A stretch of DNA of 13,287 bases from Actinomycetes bacterium (GTDB taxonomy: Bacteria > Actinomycetota > Actinomycetes > Mycobacteriales > Micromonosporaceae), in contig JAJYSW010000075.1 in assembly GCA_021793335.1 (NCBI GenBank), forward strand, positions 1 to 13,287, read 5' to 3'. Shown here piece by piece: positions 1-6,545 of the stretch (positions within the stretch are counted from its first letter, which is position 1; every line of letters begins with the position of its first letter). The notes beneath the pieces are model-generated. The model was not told the origin of the DNA. It did not search any database and saw only the letters and a program-made list of their open reading frames with translations. The position numbers and the translations under genes were made by a program.

Positions 1-159
1 GGCAGCGGCGGCGGCGGAGGCGACGGCACGGGCCCCGGGGGCCCGAAGCTGCCGACCACCGGGGCCGGGCTGACCTGGGTCTTCGCGGCCGCACTCGCGT
101 TGCTCGCCACTGGAGTGGGCGCGCTGTTCCTGGCGCGCCGCCGCACGCTCACCTCGTGA
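1..159 (+). CDS. C-terminal end of a sortase-anchored surface protein (LPXTG)
   Basis: Only the last 52 residues are in the window; the gene starts upstream. The frame opens with a Gly-rich spacer (GSGGGGGDGTGPGGPK), then the sorting motif LPTTG (residues 17-21 of the visible part), a hydrophobic segment of about 22 residues and a positive tail (ARRRTLTS). That order is the classical cell-wall sorting signal: sortase cuts between Thr and Gly and links the protein to peptidoglycan. The functional domain is not visible, so the role is unknown. Because an iron-regulated heme oxygenase follows, a heme-binding surface protein of the HtaA kind is a reasonable guess but is inference from context only. 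It is separated from the next gene by its own terminator, so they are not co-transcribed. Confidence 0.88.
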   Translation, partial: GSGGGGGDGTGPGGPKLPTTGAGLTWVFAAALALLATGVGALFLARRRTLTS

Positions 160-166
160 TCGATCG

Positions 167-203
167 CGGTCGTCCGGCCTGAGAGCCTCGGGCCGGACGA
201 CCG
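167..203 (+). terminator. Hairpin terminator after the LPXTG gene
   Basis: Arms 167-179 (CGGTCGTCCGGCC) and 191-203 are perfectly complementary over 13 bp, with an 11-nt loop. The hairpin starts 7 nt after the stop codon. There is no T-tract, which is usual for intrinsic terminators in high-G+C actinomycetes. Confidence 0.8.
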
Positions 204-253
204 AGCGCGCGAGCACGCCCCCGCATAGCCATGGACAACTTCCACCAGGTTCA

Positions 254-272
254 TTAGGCTAGCCTTGCCTAA
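254..272 (+). promoter_or_regulatory. DtxR/IdeR iron box in the heme oxygenase promoter
   Basis: TTAGGCTAGCCTTGCCTAA is a 19-bp interrupted palindrome that closely follows the DtxR/IdeR consensus TTAGGTTAGGCTAACCTAA. A plausible -10 (TAAAGT, 270-275) overlaps its right half, and a weak -35-like segment lies near 248-253, so a bound repressor would cover the promoter. Known biology of the family: Fe(II)-loaded IdeR/DtxR binds and represses; the gene is released under iron starvation. The match is strong; the exact promoter elements are less certain. Confidence 0.88.
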
Positions 273-304
273 AGTAACTGCATCATCGAATTGAAGAGGT
301 TCCG

Positions 305-1279
305 ATGCCGACCGACACCACCGATCGCCCCTTCTCTGCCCGCATCCGCGAGGCCAGCTGGTCCCGGCACCAGTCGCTCGATCCGCCCGAGGGCGAGAAG
401 TCGTCACGCCCCGGTGTCTTCGACCGGCTCTTCAACGGCACACTGGCGTTGCACGACTACGCCCGCTGGCACGCACAACAGTATTTCGTCTACCTGGCCA
501 TTGAATCGGCCGGGGAACGCTGGCGAGACGACCCGGTGGCCGGACCGTTCGTCCAAGACGAACTGCTGCGGCTGGAGTCCATCACCGCCGACCTCGAATT
601 CCTCTTCGGCCCCGGTTGGCGCGCCGTGATCGACCCGCTGCCTTCGACCCGCCGGTACGCGGCGCATATCGAGCAGGTGGCGCACGAGTGGCCCGGCGGA
701 TACATCGCCCACTCCTACACCCGATACCTCGGCGATCTCTCCGGAGGGCAGGCGTTCGGCAAGGCCGCCAGGAAGACTTATGGCTTCAATGGCGTCGGTG
801 CCTCCTTCTACCGCTTCCCCATCGCGAACCTCAAGACGTTCAAGGACGCGTACCGGAGCCGGCTCGACGCGCTCGAACTCGACGAGGCGGACCAGAGCCG
901 ACTCATCGACGAGGTCTTGATCGCCTACGACCACAACAGCACCGTCCTCAACGAACTGGCCGACGGTCTCGGCGACGGCACGAACCCGTTCGACGCCGAA
1001 GCCATCGCCGCCGTCTGCAGCCACATGAACGAGGAGCACGCCGACGACACGCTCGTGATCTGCCGCGGCGCGGGCGGACGACCCGCGGCCACGGCGGCGC
1101 GCATGGTCACGCTGGACGGCGACGGCGCCGACTTCACGGTGACCGTCGACGACCGTGAAGAGACGATCCGGATTCCCTGGGCCCGGTGGCTCACCGAACG
1201 CGCCGAGATCCGCCCTGAAGTGGTGCGCCTGTTCACCGAATCGCATCGGCTGCTCCACGGGGCGGATGCGGAACGGTAG
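305..1279 (+). CDS. hmuO: Heme oxygenase with C-terminal DUF2470 domain
   Basis: 324 aa, longer than the roughly 215-240 aa of a single-domain bacterial heme oxygenase. Residues 10-225 form the heme oxygenase fold: His22 in SRHQSL is at the place of the proximal heme ligand, and YLGDLSGGQ (Gly143-Gln149 for the GDLSGGQ part) is the hallmark of the distal helix that contacts heme and O2. The reaction is O2- and electron-dependent cleavage of heme to biliverdin, CO and Fe(II) in the cytoplasm. Residues 230-310 are a DUF2470 domain, with CSHMNEEHADD (His240, His245) and a following beta-rich part; this domain also forms the C-terminus of HugZ-type heme-degrading proteins. The start at 305 is set by GAAGAGG at 293-299. 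Expression should be iron-repressed through the box at 254-272. The symbol hmuO is used by analogy with actinobacterial heme oxygenases; orthology was not tested. Confidence 0.93.
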   Translation: MPTDTTDRPFSARIREASWSRHQSLDPPEGEKSSRPGVFDRLFNGTLALHDYARWHAQQYFVYLAIESAGERWRDDPVAGPFVQDELLRLESITADLEFLFGPGWRAVIDPLPSTRRYAAHIEQVAHEWPGGYIAHSYTRYLGDLSGGQAFGKAARKTYGFNGVGASFYRFPIANLKTFKDAYRSRLDALELDEADQSRLIDEVLIAYDHNSTVLNELADGLGDGTNPFDAEAIAAVCSHMNEEHADDTLVICRGAGGRPAATAARMVTLDGDGADFTVTVDDREETIRIPWARWLTERAEIRPEVVRLFTESHRLLHGADAER

Positions 1280-1301
1280 ACGCTCCTCCCTCTTGCAGCT
1301 C

Positions 1302-1327
1302 CGCCGCCGGTCTTCTGCCCGGCGGCG
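1302..1327 (+). terminator. Hairpin terminator after heme oxygenase
   Basis: Perfect 9-bp arms CGCCGCCGG (1302-1310) and CCGGCGGCG (1319-1327) with an 8-nt pyrimidine-rich loop, 22 nt past the heme oxygenase stop. No T-tract. Confidence 0.65.
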
Positions 1328-1340
1328 TCGCCGTTCGCGG

Positions 1341-1370
1341 GCTCGGCGGCCGGCAATGCGACCGCCGAGC
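1341..1370 (+). terminator. Second hairpin downstream of heme oxygenase
   Basis: Arms GCTCGGCGG (1341-1349) and CCGCCGAGC (1362-1370) pair perfectly over 9 bp around a 12-nt loop. It lies 13 nt after the first hairpin, so the two may act as a tandem terminator. Confidence 0.5.
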
Positions 1371-2055
1371 CGAGCGGGCCCGCTGCGCGCCTCCCCTCTG
1401 CTTTCGCGGTGAGCCCGCTCTCAGTGAAGTTCAGCATCGAAGCCGAGAAGCGAAGCCCAGAGCCGATGCCCGGAGTCGGGGCCCGGATCGGCACGGCGCC
1501 GGGCTTCACGTTCCTCACGGGGTGCCCTCGCCCACGCGCCGCCGCGTTCGGCACGCTCGCGCCCGGGGTCGAAGGCCGGGTGCGGGACCGATCGGCGCGG
1601 TTCGCGGGCGGCTGCGGCGAGGCCCGGCGAGCCGGGCACGGTCGAAGCGCCGCTCTCGCCCCAGGAGGCTCGGGACGGGACCGGAACGGTCAGTGCGCCA
1701 GAGCATCCGCCGAACGGTCGGCATCACAGGGCCGAGCATCCAAGACCAGGTCGACCGGTGGTATGAGAATCGCGCCGGGACACCCGCTACCAGGTATTCG
1801 GGGAATACCGCGGCCCCTCGCGCTTGCGGTGTTCTTGTAAAGTTGCCGGCACGGGTGCGCGTCGAAGCGGACCCGTCGCCGGCGATCGAAGCGACGGTGA
1901 CCGTCGATGAACCAGATGCCCTTGGTGCAACGACAGGTCGACGCCCCCTCGAACCCGCCGCAGCCCGCACGCCCGACCGAGTAAGAAAACGAGAAGCCGC
2001 CCGTTCACTGAACCGTGTCCGGGCACGTACTCGCACAGAAGGACAGTGATTGCAC
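1371..2055. other. Gene-free stretch with small palindromes, upstream of the SPFH operon
   Basis: About 685 bp. Open frames here are Arg/Pro/Ala-rich, show no motif and have no ribosome-binding site in a sensible place, so I read it as non-coding. It holds a tight hairpin at 1622-1637 (7-bp arms GCCCGGC/GCCGGGC, 2-nt loop) and a cleaner operator-like palindrome at 1793-1809 (GGTATTC-GGG-GAATACC). The leader and promoter of the SPFH operon must lie here, but no convincing -35/-10 pair could be fixed. Confidence 0.5.
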
Positions 2056-3180
2056 ATGGGTCTGTTCGACAGCCTTCGCGGTGAACTCATTGACATCATC
2101 GAATGGACCGACGATTCCCGCGATACGATCGTCTGGCGTTTCCCCCGCCACGACAACGAGATCAAGATGAACGCGAAGCTCGTCGTGCGTGAATCCCAAG
2201 CTGCGGTATTCATCAACGAAGGGCAGCTCGCCGACGTCTTCGCCCCCGGGACCTACACGCTTGAGACCCGCAACCTGCCCATCCTCTCGACGCTCAAGGG
2301 CTGGAAGTACGGCTTCGACTCCCCGTTCAAGGCCGAGGTCTACTTCGTCAACACCCGCCAATTCACCGACTTCAAGTGGGGCACCAAGAACCCCGTCCTG
2401 GTCCGCGACCCCGAGTTCGGCGCCGTGCGCATCCGAGCCTTCGGCGCTTACGCCATCCGCGTGATCGATCCGGCCACGCTGCTTCGCGAGGCCTCGGGCA
2501 CCGACGCGCAGTTCCGTACCGACGAAATCGAGACGTGGCTGCGCGAGAAGGTCATCGGAGCGTTCGCCCCGGCCATCGCCTCGGCTCGAATCCCAGTGCT
2601 GGACATGGCGATCCACCAGGACCAGATCGGCGACCAACTGAAATCCGCGATCTCCGAGAAGCTCGCCCCGCTCGGACTCGAAGTCCCCTCCTTCACCATC
2701 TCCAACATCTCTTTGCCCAAAGAGGTCGAGGAGGCCATCGACAAACGCGCTTCCATGGGCATGGTCGGCGATCTCGGCGCGTACACGCAGTTCCAGGCCG
2801 CGAACGCGTTGCAGGACGCCGCCCAGAGCGGCGGCGGCGCAGCCGATGCCATGAGCCTCGGCGCCGGCATGGCCATGGGCAACCAGATGGCCGCCAACAT
2901 GGCCGCGCATCAGGCTCAGCAGCCGGCCCAGTACCCGGCCCAGCAGCAGCCTCCGCAGGCGGCCCCGCCGCCGCTCCCGACCGCCCCCGCGTGGTACCTC
3001 GGCATCGGCGGTCAACAGGCCGGGCCGTTCGACGTGCCCGCCTTGCAGCAGAAGGTCGCCAGCGGCGAACTCACTCGAGAGACCCTGGCCTGGAAGCAGG
3101 GCCAGGCCGCTTGGACCCCCGCCGGGCAGATCCCCGAACTGTCGGGCCTCTTCGGCATGATGCCCCCGCCCTTGCCCTAA
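2056..3180 (+). CDS. SPFH-domain protein with C-terminal GYF_2 domain (YdjI type)
   Basis: 374 aa. The N-terminus MGLFDSLRGELIDIIEW and segments such as VVRESQAAVFINEGQ, GTYTLETRNLPILSTLKGWK and VYFVNTRQFTDFKWGTKNP are typical of the YdjI-type SPFH family, often labelled virion core protein or antifreeze protein in databases. The SPFH domain spans about 25-245. After it come a helical stretch, a Met/Ala/Gln/Pro-rich linker (about 265-312) and a GYF_2 domain at 313-365 (WYLGIGGQQAGPF, WKQGQAAWTPAGQIPEL). No signal peptide is seen, so it should be cytoplasmic, probably membrane-associated. Family knowledge: B. subtilis YdjI helps recruit the phage-shock protein PspA to the membrane. I chose ATG 2056 because MGLFD is the conserved family start; TTG at 2050 is better spaced from AGAAGGA (2037-2043) and would add two residues. 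Likely operon with the next gene, 24 nt downstream. Confidence 0.88.
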   Translation: MGLFDSLRGELIDIIEWTDDSRDTIVWRFPRHDNEIKMNAKLVVRESQAAVFINEGQLADVFAPGTYTLETRNLPILSTLKGWKYGFDSPFKAEVYFVNTRQFTDFKWGTKNPVLVRDPEFGAVRIRAFGAYAIRVIDPATLLREASGTDAQFRTDEIETWLREKVIGAFAPAIASARIPVLDMAIHQDQIGDQLKSAISEKLAPLGLEVPSFTISNISLPKEVEEAIDKRASMGMVGDLGAYTQFQAANALQDAAQSGGGAADAMSLGAGMAMGNQMAANMAAHQAQQPAQYPAQQQPPQAAPPPLPTAPAWYLGIGGQQAGPFDVPALQQKVASGELTRETLAWKQGQAAWTPAGQIPELSGLFGMMPPPLP

Positions 3181-3204
3181 GGCCCCCTCGAACAGGAGAG
3201 ACCC

Positions 3205-4266
3205 GTGACGAATCCGGCTCCCACCAGTCACCAGACCTACCCGTGCGGGGACTGCGGCGCACACCTCCAATTCACGCCCGGCACGACATCGATGACATGC
3301 CCCTACTGCGGCGCGCAGCAGGCGATCATGCCCCAACAGCGGGAGGTGGTCGAACACTCCTACGCCGCCCTCGGCGAGAAGCCCCGCCGCAACCCGGAGC
3401 AGGTGCCGCCGAACCTGTTCGTGTGCACCGGATGTCAGGCGCACACCGAGTCCGACGCCTGGTCGGACCTGTGCCAGTTCTGCGGTTCGCCCGTCGTCGT
3501 CGACCAGTTCAACCCGGACCTGATCGCGCCCGAAGGGCTCATCCCGTTCCAGATCGACAAGAACGGGGCGCGCCATGCGCTCAGAGCATGGGTGGCGAGC
3601 CGCTGGTTCGCGCCGAACACGTTCAAGAAGGTCGATGAGGCCGAATCGCTGAAGAGCACCTACCTGCCGCATTGGACGTGGGACGCCAAGACCACGACGA
3701 CCTACCGCGGCGAGCGGGGCGAGCACTACTACGTCGAACGGGACGGCAAGCGGGAGCAGGAGACCCGCTGGTACAGCGTGCGCGGTACCGTCGCGCGCGA
3801 CTTCGACGATGTGGTCGTGCCCGCCACCGCTCACGTCGGCAGCAAGCCTCTCGCCGACCTCGCCGACGACTGGAACACGCACACGGCCACGGCGTTCCAA
3901 CCGCAGTACCTCTCGGGGCACTTCACTCAGCGCTATGAGATCGGCCCCGACACGGCGCTCGAAACGGCCAAGCAGAAGATGACCTCGGTGATCCGCGGGG
4001 ACGTCAGGCGCCACATCGGCGGCGACGCACAGCGTATCCACCACATGAGCACCACCTACCGAGACCTCACCTATAAGCTCCTGCTGCTGCCGGTCTGGAT
4101 TCTCGCCTACCTGTTCAACGGCAAGTCCTGGCAGGTCCTGGTCAGCGGACAGACCGGCAAGGTCAGCGGCGAGCGGCCCTGGAGCGCCTGGAAGATCACT
4201 CTGGCGATCATCGCCGCGCTCATCGTCATCGTGTGCATCGTCTACCTGATGTACTCGGAGCAATAG
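3205..4266 (+). CDS. Zinc-ribbon membrane protein (YdjG type), partner of the SPFH protein
   Basis: 353 aa from a GTG start, with AGGAGA (about 3194-3199) ending 5 nt upstream. Two zinc ribbons are visible: Cys14/Cys17/Cys32/Cys35 (CGDC, CPYC) and Cys74/Cys77/Cys90/Cys93 (CTGC, CQFC). A central domain (about 105-285), rich in aromatic residues and beta-strand-like, includes YLPHWTWDAKTTTTY. Near the end are a hydrophobic stretch at 291-304 (LLLLPVWILAYLF) and a clear membrane helix at 331-350 followed by a short tail. Such proteins are often misnamed as helicase or primosomal proteins because of the zinc ribbon; no helicase motif is present here. In B. subtilis the YdjG relative works with a SPFH protein and PspA in envelope stress. 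Operon position directly behind the SPFH gene supports a joint role; no pspA lies in the window. Confidence 0.85.
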   Translation: MTNPAPTSHQTYPCGDCGAHLQFTPGTTSMTCPYCGAQQAIMPQQREVVEHSYAALGEKPRRNPEQVPPNLFVCTGCQAHTESDAWSDLCQFCGSPVVVDQFNPDLIAPEGLIPFQIDKNGARHALRAWVASRWFAPNTFKKVDEAESLKSTYLPHWTWDAKTTTTYRGERGEHYYVERDGKREQETRWYSVRGTVARDFDDVVVPATAHVGSKPLADLADDWNTHTATAFQPQYLSGHFTQRYEIGPDTALETAKQKMTSVIRGDVRRHIGGDAQRIHHMSTTYRDLTYKLLLLPVWILAYLFNGKSWQVLVSGQTGKVSGERPWSAWKITLAIIAALIVIVCIVYLMYSEQ

Positions 4267-4269
4267 CGG

Positions 4270-4323
4270 AGCGGGCGCTTCGTGCCGTGGACGCCCGGGC
4301 GTCCACGGCACGAAGCGCCCGCT
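4270..4323 (+). terminator. 54-bp perfect palindrome, terminator of the SPFH/zinc-ribbon operon
   Basis: The two halves, 4270-4296 and 4297-4323, are exact reverse complements over 27 bp with no spacer; the centre is CCC|GGG. It begins 3 nt after the stop codon of the zinc-ribbon gene. In RNA it would fold into a very stable stem whose tip bases cannot all pair, and there is no T-tract. Position and strength argue for a terminator; it would be symmetrical and work in both directions. Confidence 0.85.
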
Positions 4324-4912
4324 GTCGCCGCCGGTCGGCTCCTTGCGCTATTCGCCCTGTTCGGGCACCCCTATGTCATGGGTCAGCGGAGAACGAGCCG
4401 GCCGGATCGCCCTGCGACCTCCGGCCATACCGAGGCGATGTCGCCCTCGGCGATCCTCGCCCGGCCGACTGCGCCCGACCGACTGCGGACGGTCGGGCGG
4501 GCCGGAGCCGGCGAGGAGGAATCGGTCTGCGCCCAAAGACTCGTCTCAGTGCACCCGCCGTCGCGCATTCATTCACGCTCCATGAGCGCGGGTCCGGGGC
4601 TCCCGGCCGGGCTTCGGCGCCGGCGCGGTGCGGGAGGGCCGGTCGTCGTTGCTCGGTGGCGCGCACGCCTCCCCCATCGCAGTCCCCATGGGTTCCTCCT
4701 GCCCGGAGGCATGAGGCGGGCCCGCCGCCTCCGTCCCCGATCGCCCCGAGGTCGGCGTCGCCGTTCCCGGCACGGCCGTCCGGCCGGAGGTTGTCCGGCC
4801 TGGTCGGCGGCATCCTCGATTGCCCCGTCGCAGCCGTTCACGGCTCTGAGACGGCCACTCGCCTCAAGGTCCGGTCGGTGCCGTGGACGGCGGGGCGGTG
4901 CTGCTCTGGAAC
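4324..4912. other. Gene-free stretch between convergent transcription units
   Basis: About 590 bp between the SPFH operon and the leftward SDR gene. No frame shows a domain, a reasonable composition together with a ribosome-binding site, or a family motif. A strong hairpin lies at 4472-4499 (10-bp arms CGCCCGACCG/CGGTCGGGCG, 8-nt loop ACTGCGGA). A leftward 66-codon frame (4773-4573) has fairly high G/C at third positions but no Shine-Dalgarno and a low-complexity product, so I did not call it. Confidence 0.5.
4472..4499. terminator. Possible hairpin terminator between convergent units
   Basis: Perfect 10-bp stem (4472-4481 with 4490-4499) and 8-nt loop. It is over 400 nt beyond the SDR stop on the leftward strand and about 150 nt past the large palindrome on the rightward strand, so its role as terminator is a guess from shape alone. 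Confidence 0.35.
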
Positions 4913-5740
4913 TCATAGGCCGCGCAGGATCTCAAGGGTGAGCCCATGGAGCCGGTCGGCGGCATCGGGGTCGAAGTCTCCTCCGGTGAGCGGGAGCGGC
5001 TTTTTTCGGCGGAAGGCGGCGACCGGCGCTTCGGGCGGGCTGTCCATGATCGCGCTCATCGGCACGATGGCCTGTTCGACGCGTTGCGCCAGGAGCCAGG
5101 CCAGCGTCCTGGTGATCGTCCGCATGGGCTGCGGCAGCGGGTCGGCCATGCCAGTCTTGACGAACAGCGGGTTGTAAAGGATATAGCGGACACGGGTCCT
5201 CGGATGGCGGCGGGGGAAGTCGACGCCGAGTAGATCGTTGCAGCGCGAGGCTTGCATGGCCGCGGTCTTTCCGCTGTAGCCCTCCTGGAGTTGCGGGTCG
5301 TCCCAGTGAATCCGGCCGGGCAGTCCTCCGGGCCCGGCCAGGTTGAGCACGACCGGGGACTCGGACCGGTCGAGCAGCCCGGCCAACTCGTGCCCGATGA
5401 GGAAACGGCTGACATAGGACAGGGCGAAGGTGTATTCGAGTCCATCGGGAGTCGTCTCGCGTCGCGGGCGGAACCGCTGGGTGGCGAAGACGAGCCCGTC
5501 CAAGGAATCGAGGGTGGCGGCCTCGGCGGTGGCGGAGCGCATGCCCGACACCGTGCTCAGATCGGCCTGTATGAACTGGGCGCGGTCGGCGGCTCCGAGG
5601 CTTTCGGCCTCGGCCAGGAAGGCGCGCCCCTTGGCAGGGTTGCTCGCGACGGCCATGACGCGGTCGCCGCGGGACAGGAAGTGCAGTCCCAGCCCCTTGC
5701 CGATGCCATCGGTGCCGCCGGTGATCACATAGGTACGCAT
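4913..5740 (-). CDS. Divergent short-chain dehydrogenase/reductase (SDR)-like protein
   Basis: 275 aa. The N-terminus MRTYVITGGTDGIGKG holds the Rossmann glycine motif TGGTDGIG (Thr7-Gly14) for NAD(P) binding, followed by the usual order of strands and helices (FIQADLS, SPVVLNLAGPGG, RVRYILYNPLFVKTGM). The classical catalytic set looks absent: NNAG is replaced by FATQ, the helix Asn by Ser (ALSYVSRF), the active Ser by Ala (NLAG), and the region matching YxxxK reads AMQAS in QASRCNDLLG; the nearest Tyr/Lys pair (YSGK) is spaced wrongly. It may be a nucleotide-binding protein or use another chemistry. Start at 5740 is supported by GAGGGG nine nt upstream; an in-frame ATG at 5764 (MTYEGRYC) is possible. 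Divergent from the TetR gene, whose operators overlie its promoter. Confidence 0.85.
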   Translation of the reverse strand: MRTYVITGGTDGIGKGLGLHFLSRGDRVMAVASNPAKGRAFLAEAESLGAADRAQFIQADLSTVSGMRSATAEAATLDSLDGLVFATQRFRPRRETTPDGLEYTFALSYVSRFLIGHELAGLLDRSESPVVLNLAGPGGLPGRIHWDDPQLQEGYSGKTAAMQASRCNDLLGVDFPRRHPRTRVRYILYNPLFVKTGMADPLPQPMRTITRTLAWLLAQRVEQAIVPMSAIMDSPPEAPVAAFRRKKPLPLTGGDFDPDAADRLHGLTLEILRGL

Positions 5741-5754
5741 ACAGTACCGCCCCT

Positions 5755-5822
5755 CATAAGTCATCAGTCGATGACGAACATTAGCGCGACACTCTCGTAA
5801 AGTCAACAGTTGATGACTTATG
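5755..5822. promoter_or_regulatory. Divergent promoter with two inverted-repeat TetR operators
   Basis: Site 1 at 5760-5775 is GTCATC-AGTC-GATGAC, a perfect 6-bp dyad. Site 2 at 5802-5817 is GTCAAC-AGTT-GATGAC, 5 of 6 pairs. The sites and their flanks also form a larger inverted pair: 5755-5775 and the reverse complement of 5802-5822 agree at 17 of 21 bases. On the minus strand TTGACT (5806-5801), a 17-nt spacer and TAATGT (5783-5778) form a good promoter for the SDR gene; site 2 covers its -35 and site 1 lies just past its -10. On the plus strand TAAAGT (5798-5803) could be the -10 of the TetR gene. Likely the TetR protein represses the SDR gene and itself. Confidence 0.78.
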
Positions 5823-5830
5823 CTGACCTC

Positions 5831-6409
5831 ATGAGTGAACCCAAGCGCCGCAACAAGGCGGCCACCCGATCGGCCCTGCTGGAAGCGGCCCGCCGCCGCT
5901 TCACCGAGCACGGCTACGACGGCACCGGCGTGCGCGATATCGCCGCCGACGCCGGGGTCGACGCGACCCTGATCTTCCGCTACTTCGGCTCCAAACAAGC
6001 CCTGTTCGCCGAGGCGGTCCGCGTCGAGGTGCCCGAGGGGCTGGGCCGCGGCCGGCGAAGCGACCCGGCGGCACTGGTCGACGCGCTGCTGCGCGAGGTC
6101 GTCTTCACCGACCGTCCCGAACCCGGCGCCGAGCACCCGCTGTTCGTCATGCTCCGCTCGGCCGGACGGCCGGAAGTGCGCGCCCAGCTCCGCGAACAGG
6201 TCTGCGGGGAATACCTGGCCGAATTCACCGGCCGTCTCCAGGGAGCCGACGCCGAGCTGCGCGCCGAGCTCATCGGAGCCCTGCTGGTCGGCATCGGGCT
6301 CATGCGCTCGGTCATCGACTCACCGGCATTGTCCGAGGCTTCGTTCGAGCAGACCCGCGGCCTCGTAGCGGCGATGGTCGCCGCGCTGCACGAGGCGGCG
6401 CCGCACTGA
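5831..6409 (+). CDS. TetR/AcrR-family transcriptional repressor
   Basis: 192 aa. Residues about 10-58 form the TetR helix-turn-helix: RSALLEAARRRFTEHGYDGTGVRDIAADAG and VDATLIFRYFGSKQALFAEAV, with the family's typical YFGSKQALF end. The rest is the variable ligand-binding and dimer domain; the inducer cannot be told from sequence. I place the start at ATG 5831 (MSEPKRRNK). ATG 5813 and TTG 5810 are in frame and would add up to seven residues; none has a clear Shine-Dalgarno, so a short or absent leader is possible given the TAAAGT -10 at 5798-5803. It is transcribed away from the SDR gene and ends in its own palindromic terminator. The paired operators in the shared intergenic region make the SDR gene its most likely target. 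Confidence 0.92.
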   Translation: MSEPKRRNKAATRSALLEAARRRFTEHGYDGTGVRDIAADAGVDATLIFRYFGSKQALFAEAVRVEVPEGLGRGRRSDPAALVDALLREVVFTDRPEPGAEHPLFVMLRSAGRPEVRAQLREQVCGEYLAEFTGRLQGADAELRAELIGALLVGIGLMRSVIDSPALSEASFEQTRGLVAAMVAALHEAAPH

Positions 6410-6440
6410 GCGACGGGGCCCGACTCCAGCGCCATCGATC

Positions 6441-6466
6441 TGCGGGGCGCCGGCCGGCGCCCCGCA
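6441..6466. terminator. Spacerless palindromic terminator between convergent TetR and sigma genes
   Basis: TGCGGGGCGCCGG (6441-6453) and CCGGCGCCCCGCA (6454-6466) are exact reverse complements with no spacer. Flanking CGAT (6436-6439) and ATCG can extend the stem across a small bulge. It lies 32 nt after the TetR stop and 79 nt beyond the sigma factor stop, so it can serve both convergent genes. Confidence 0.75.
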
Positions 6467-6545
6467 TCGTCTCCATGGGGCCTCCACATGGGAGCTTCTG
6501 TGCGGACGAACCCTTCCACGGCGGTCGCGGACGGTGCGGGGCCGC

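Noticed and set aside
1522..2049. Long rightward open frame before the SPFH gene
   Set aside because: Arg/Pro/Ala-rich with no recognisable motif, no ribosome-binding site, and typical of a random frame in G+C-rich DNA.
2005..4311. A 768-codon open frame on the minus strand opposite the SPFH and zinc-ribbon genes
   Set aside because: It is the antisense of two well-supported family members; its product lacks any domain and has shadow-type Val/Gly/Arg/Leu composition.
4573..4773. Leftward 66-codon frame (MPGTATPTSG...) as a small gene
   Set aside because: Third positions are rich in G/C, but there is no Shine-Dalgarno, no motif, and the product is low in complexity; too weak to list as a gene.
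5741..6136. N-terminal extension of the SDR protein past 5740
   Set aside because: It would be antisense to the TetR coding region; the Rossmann motif begins right at MRTYVITGG, as normal for the family.
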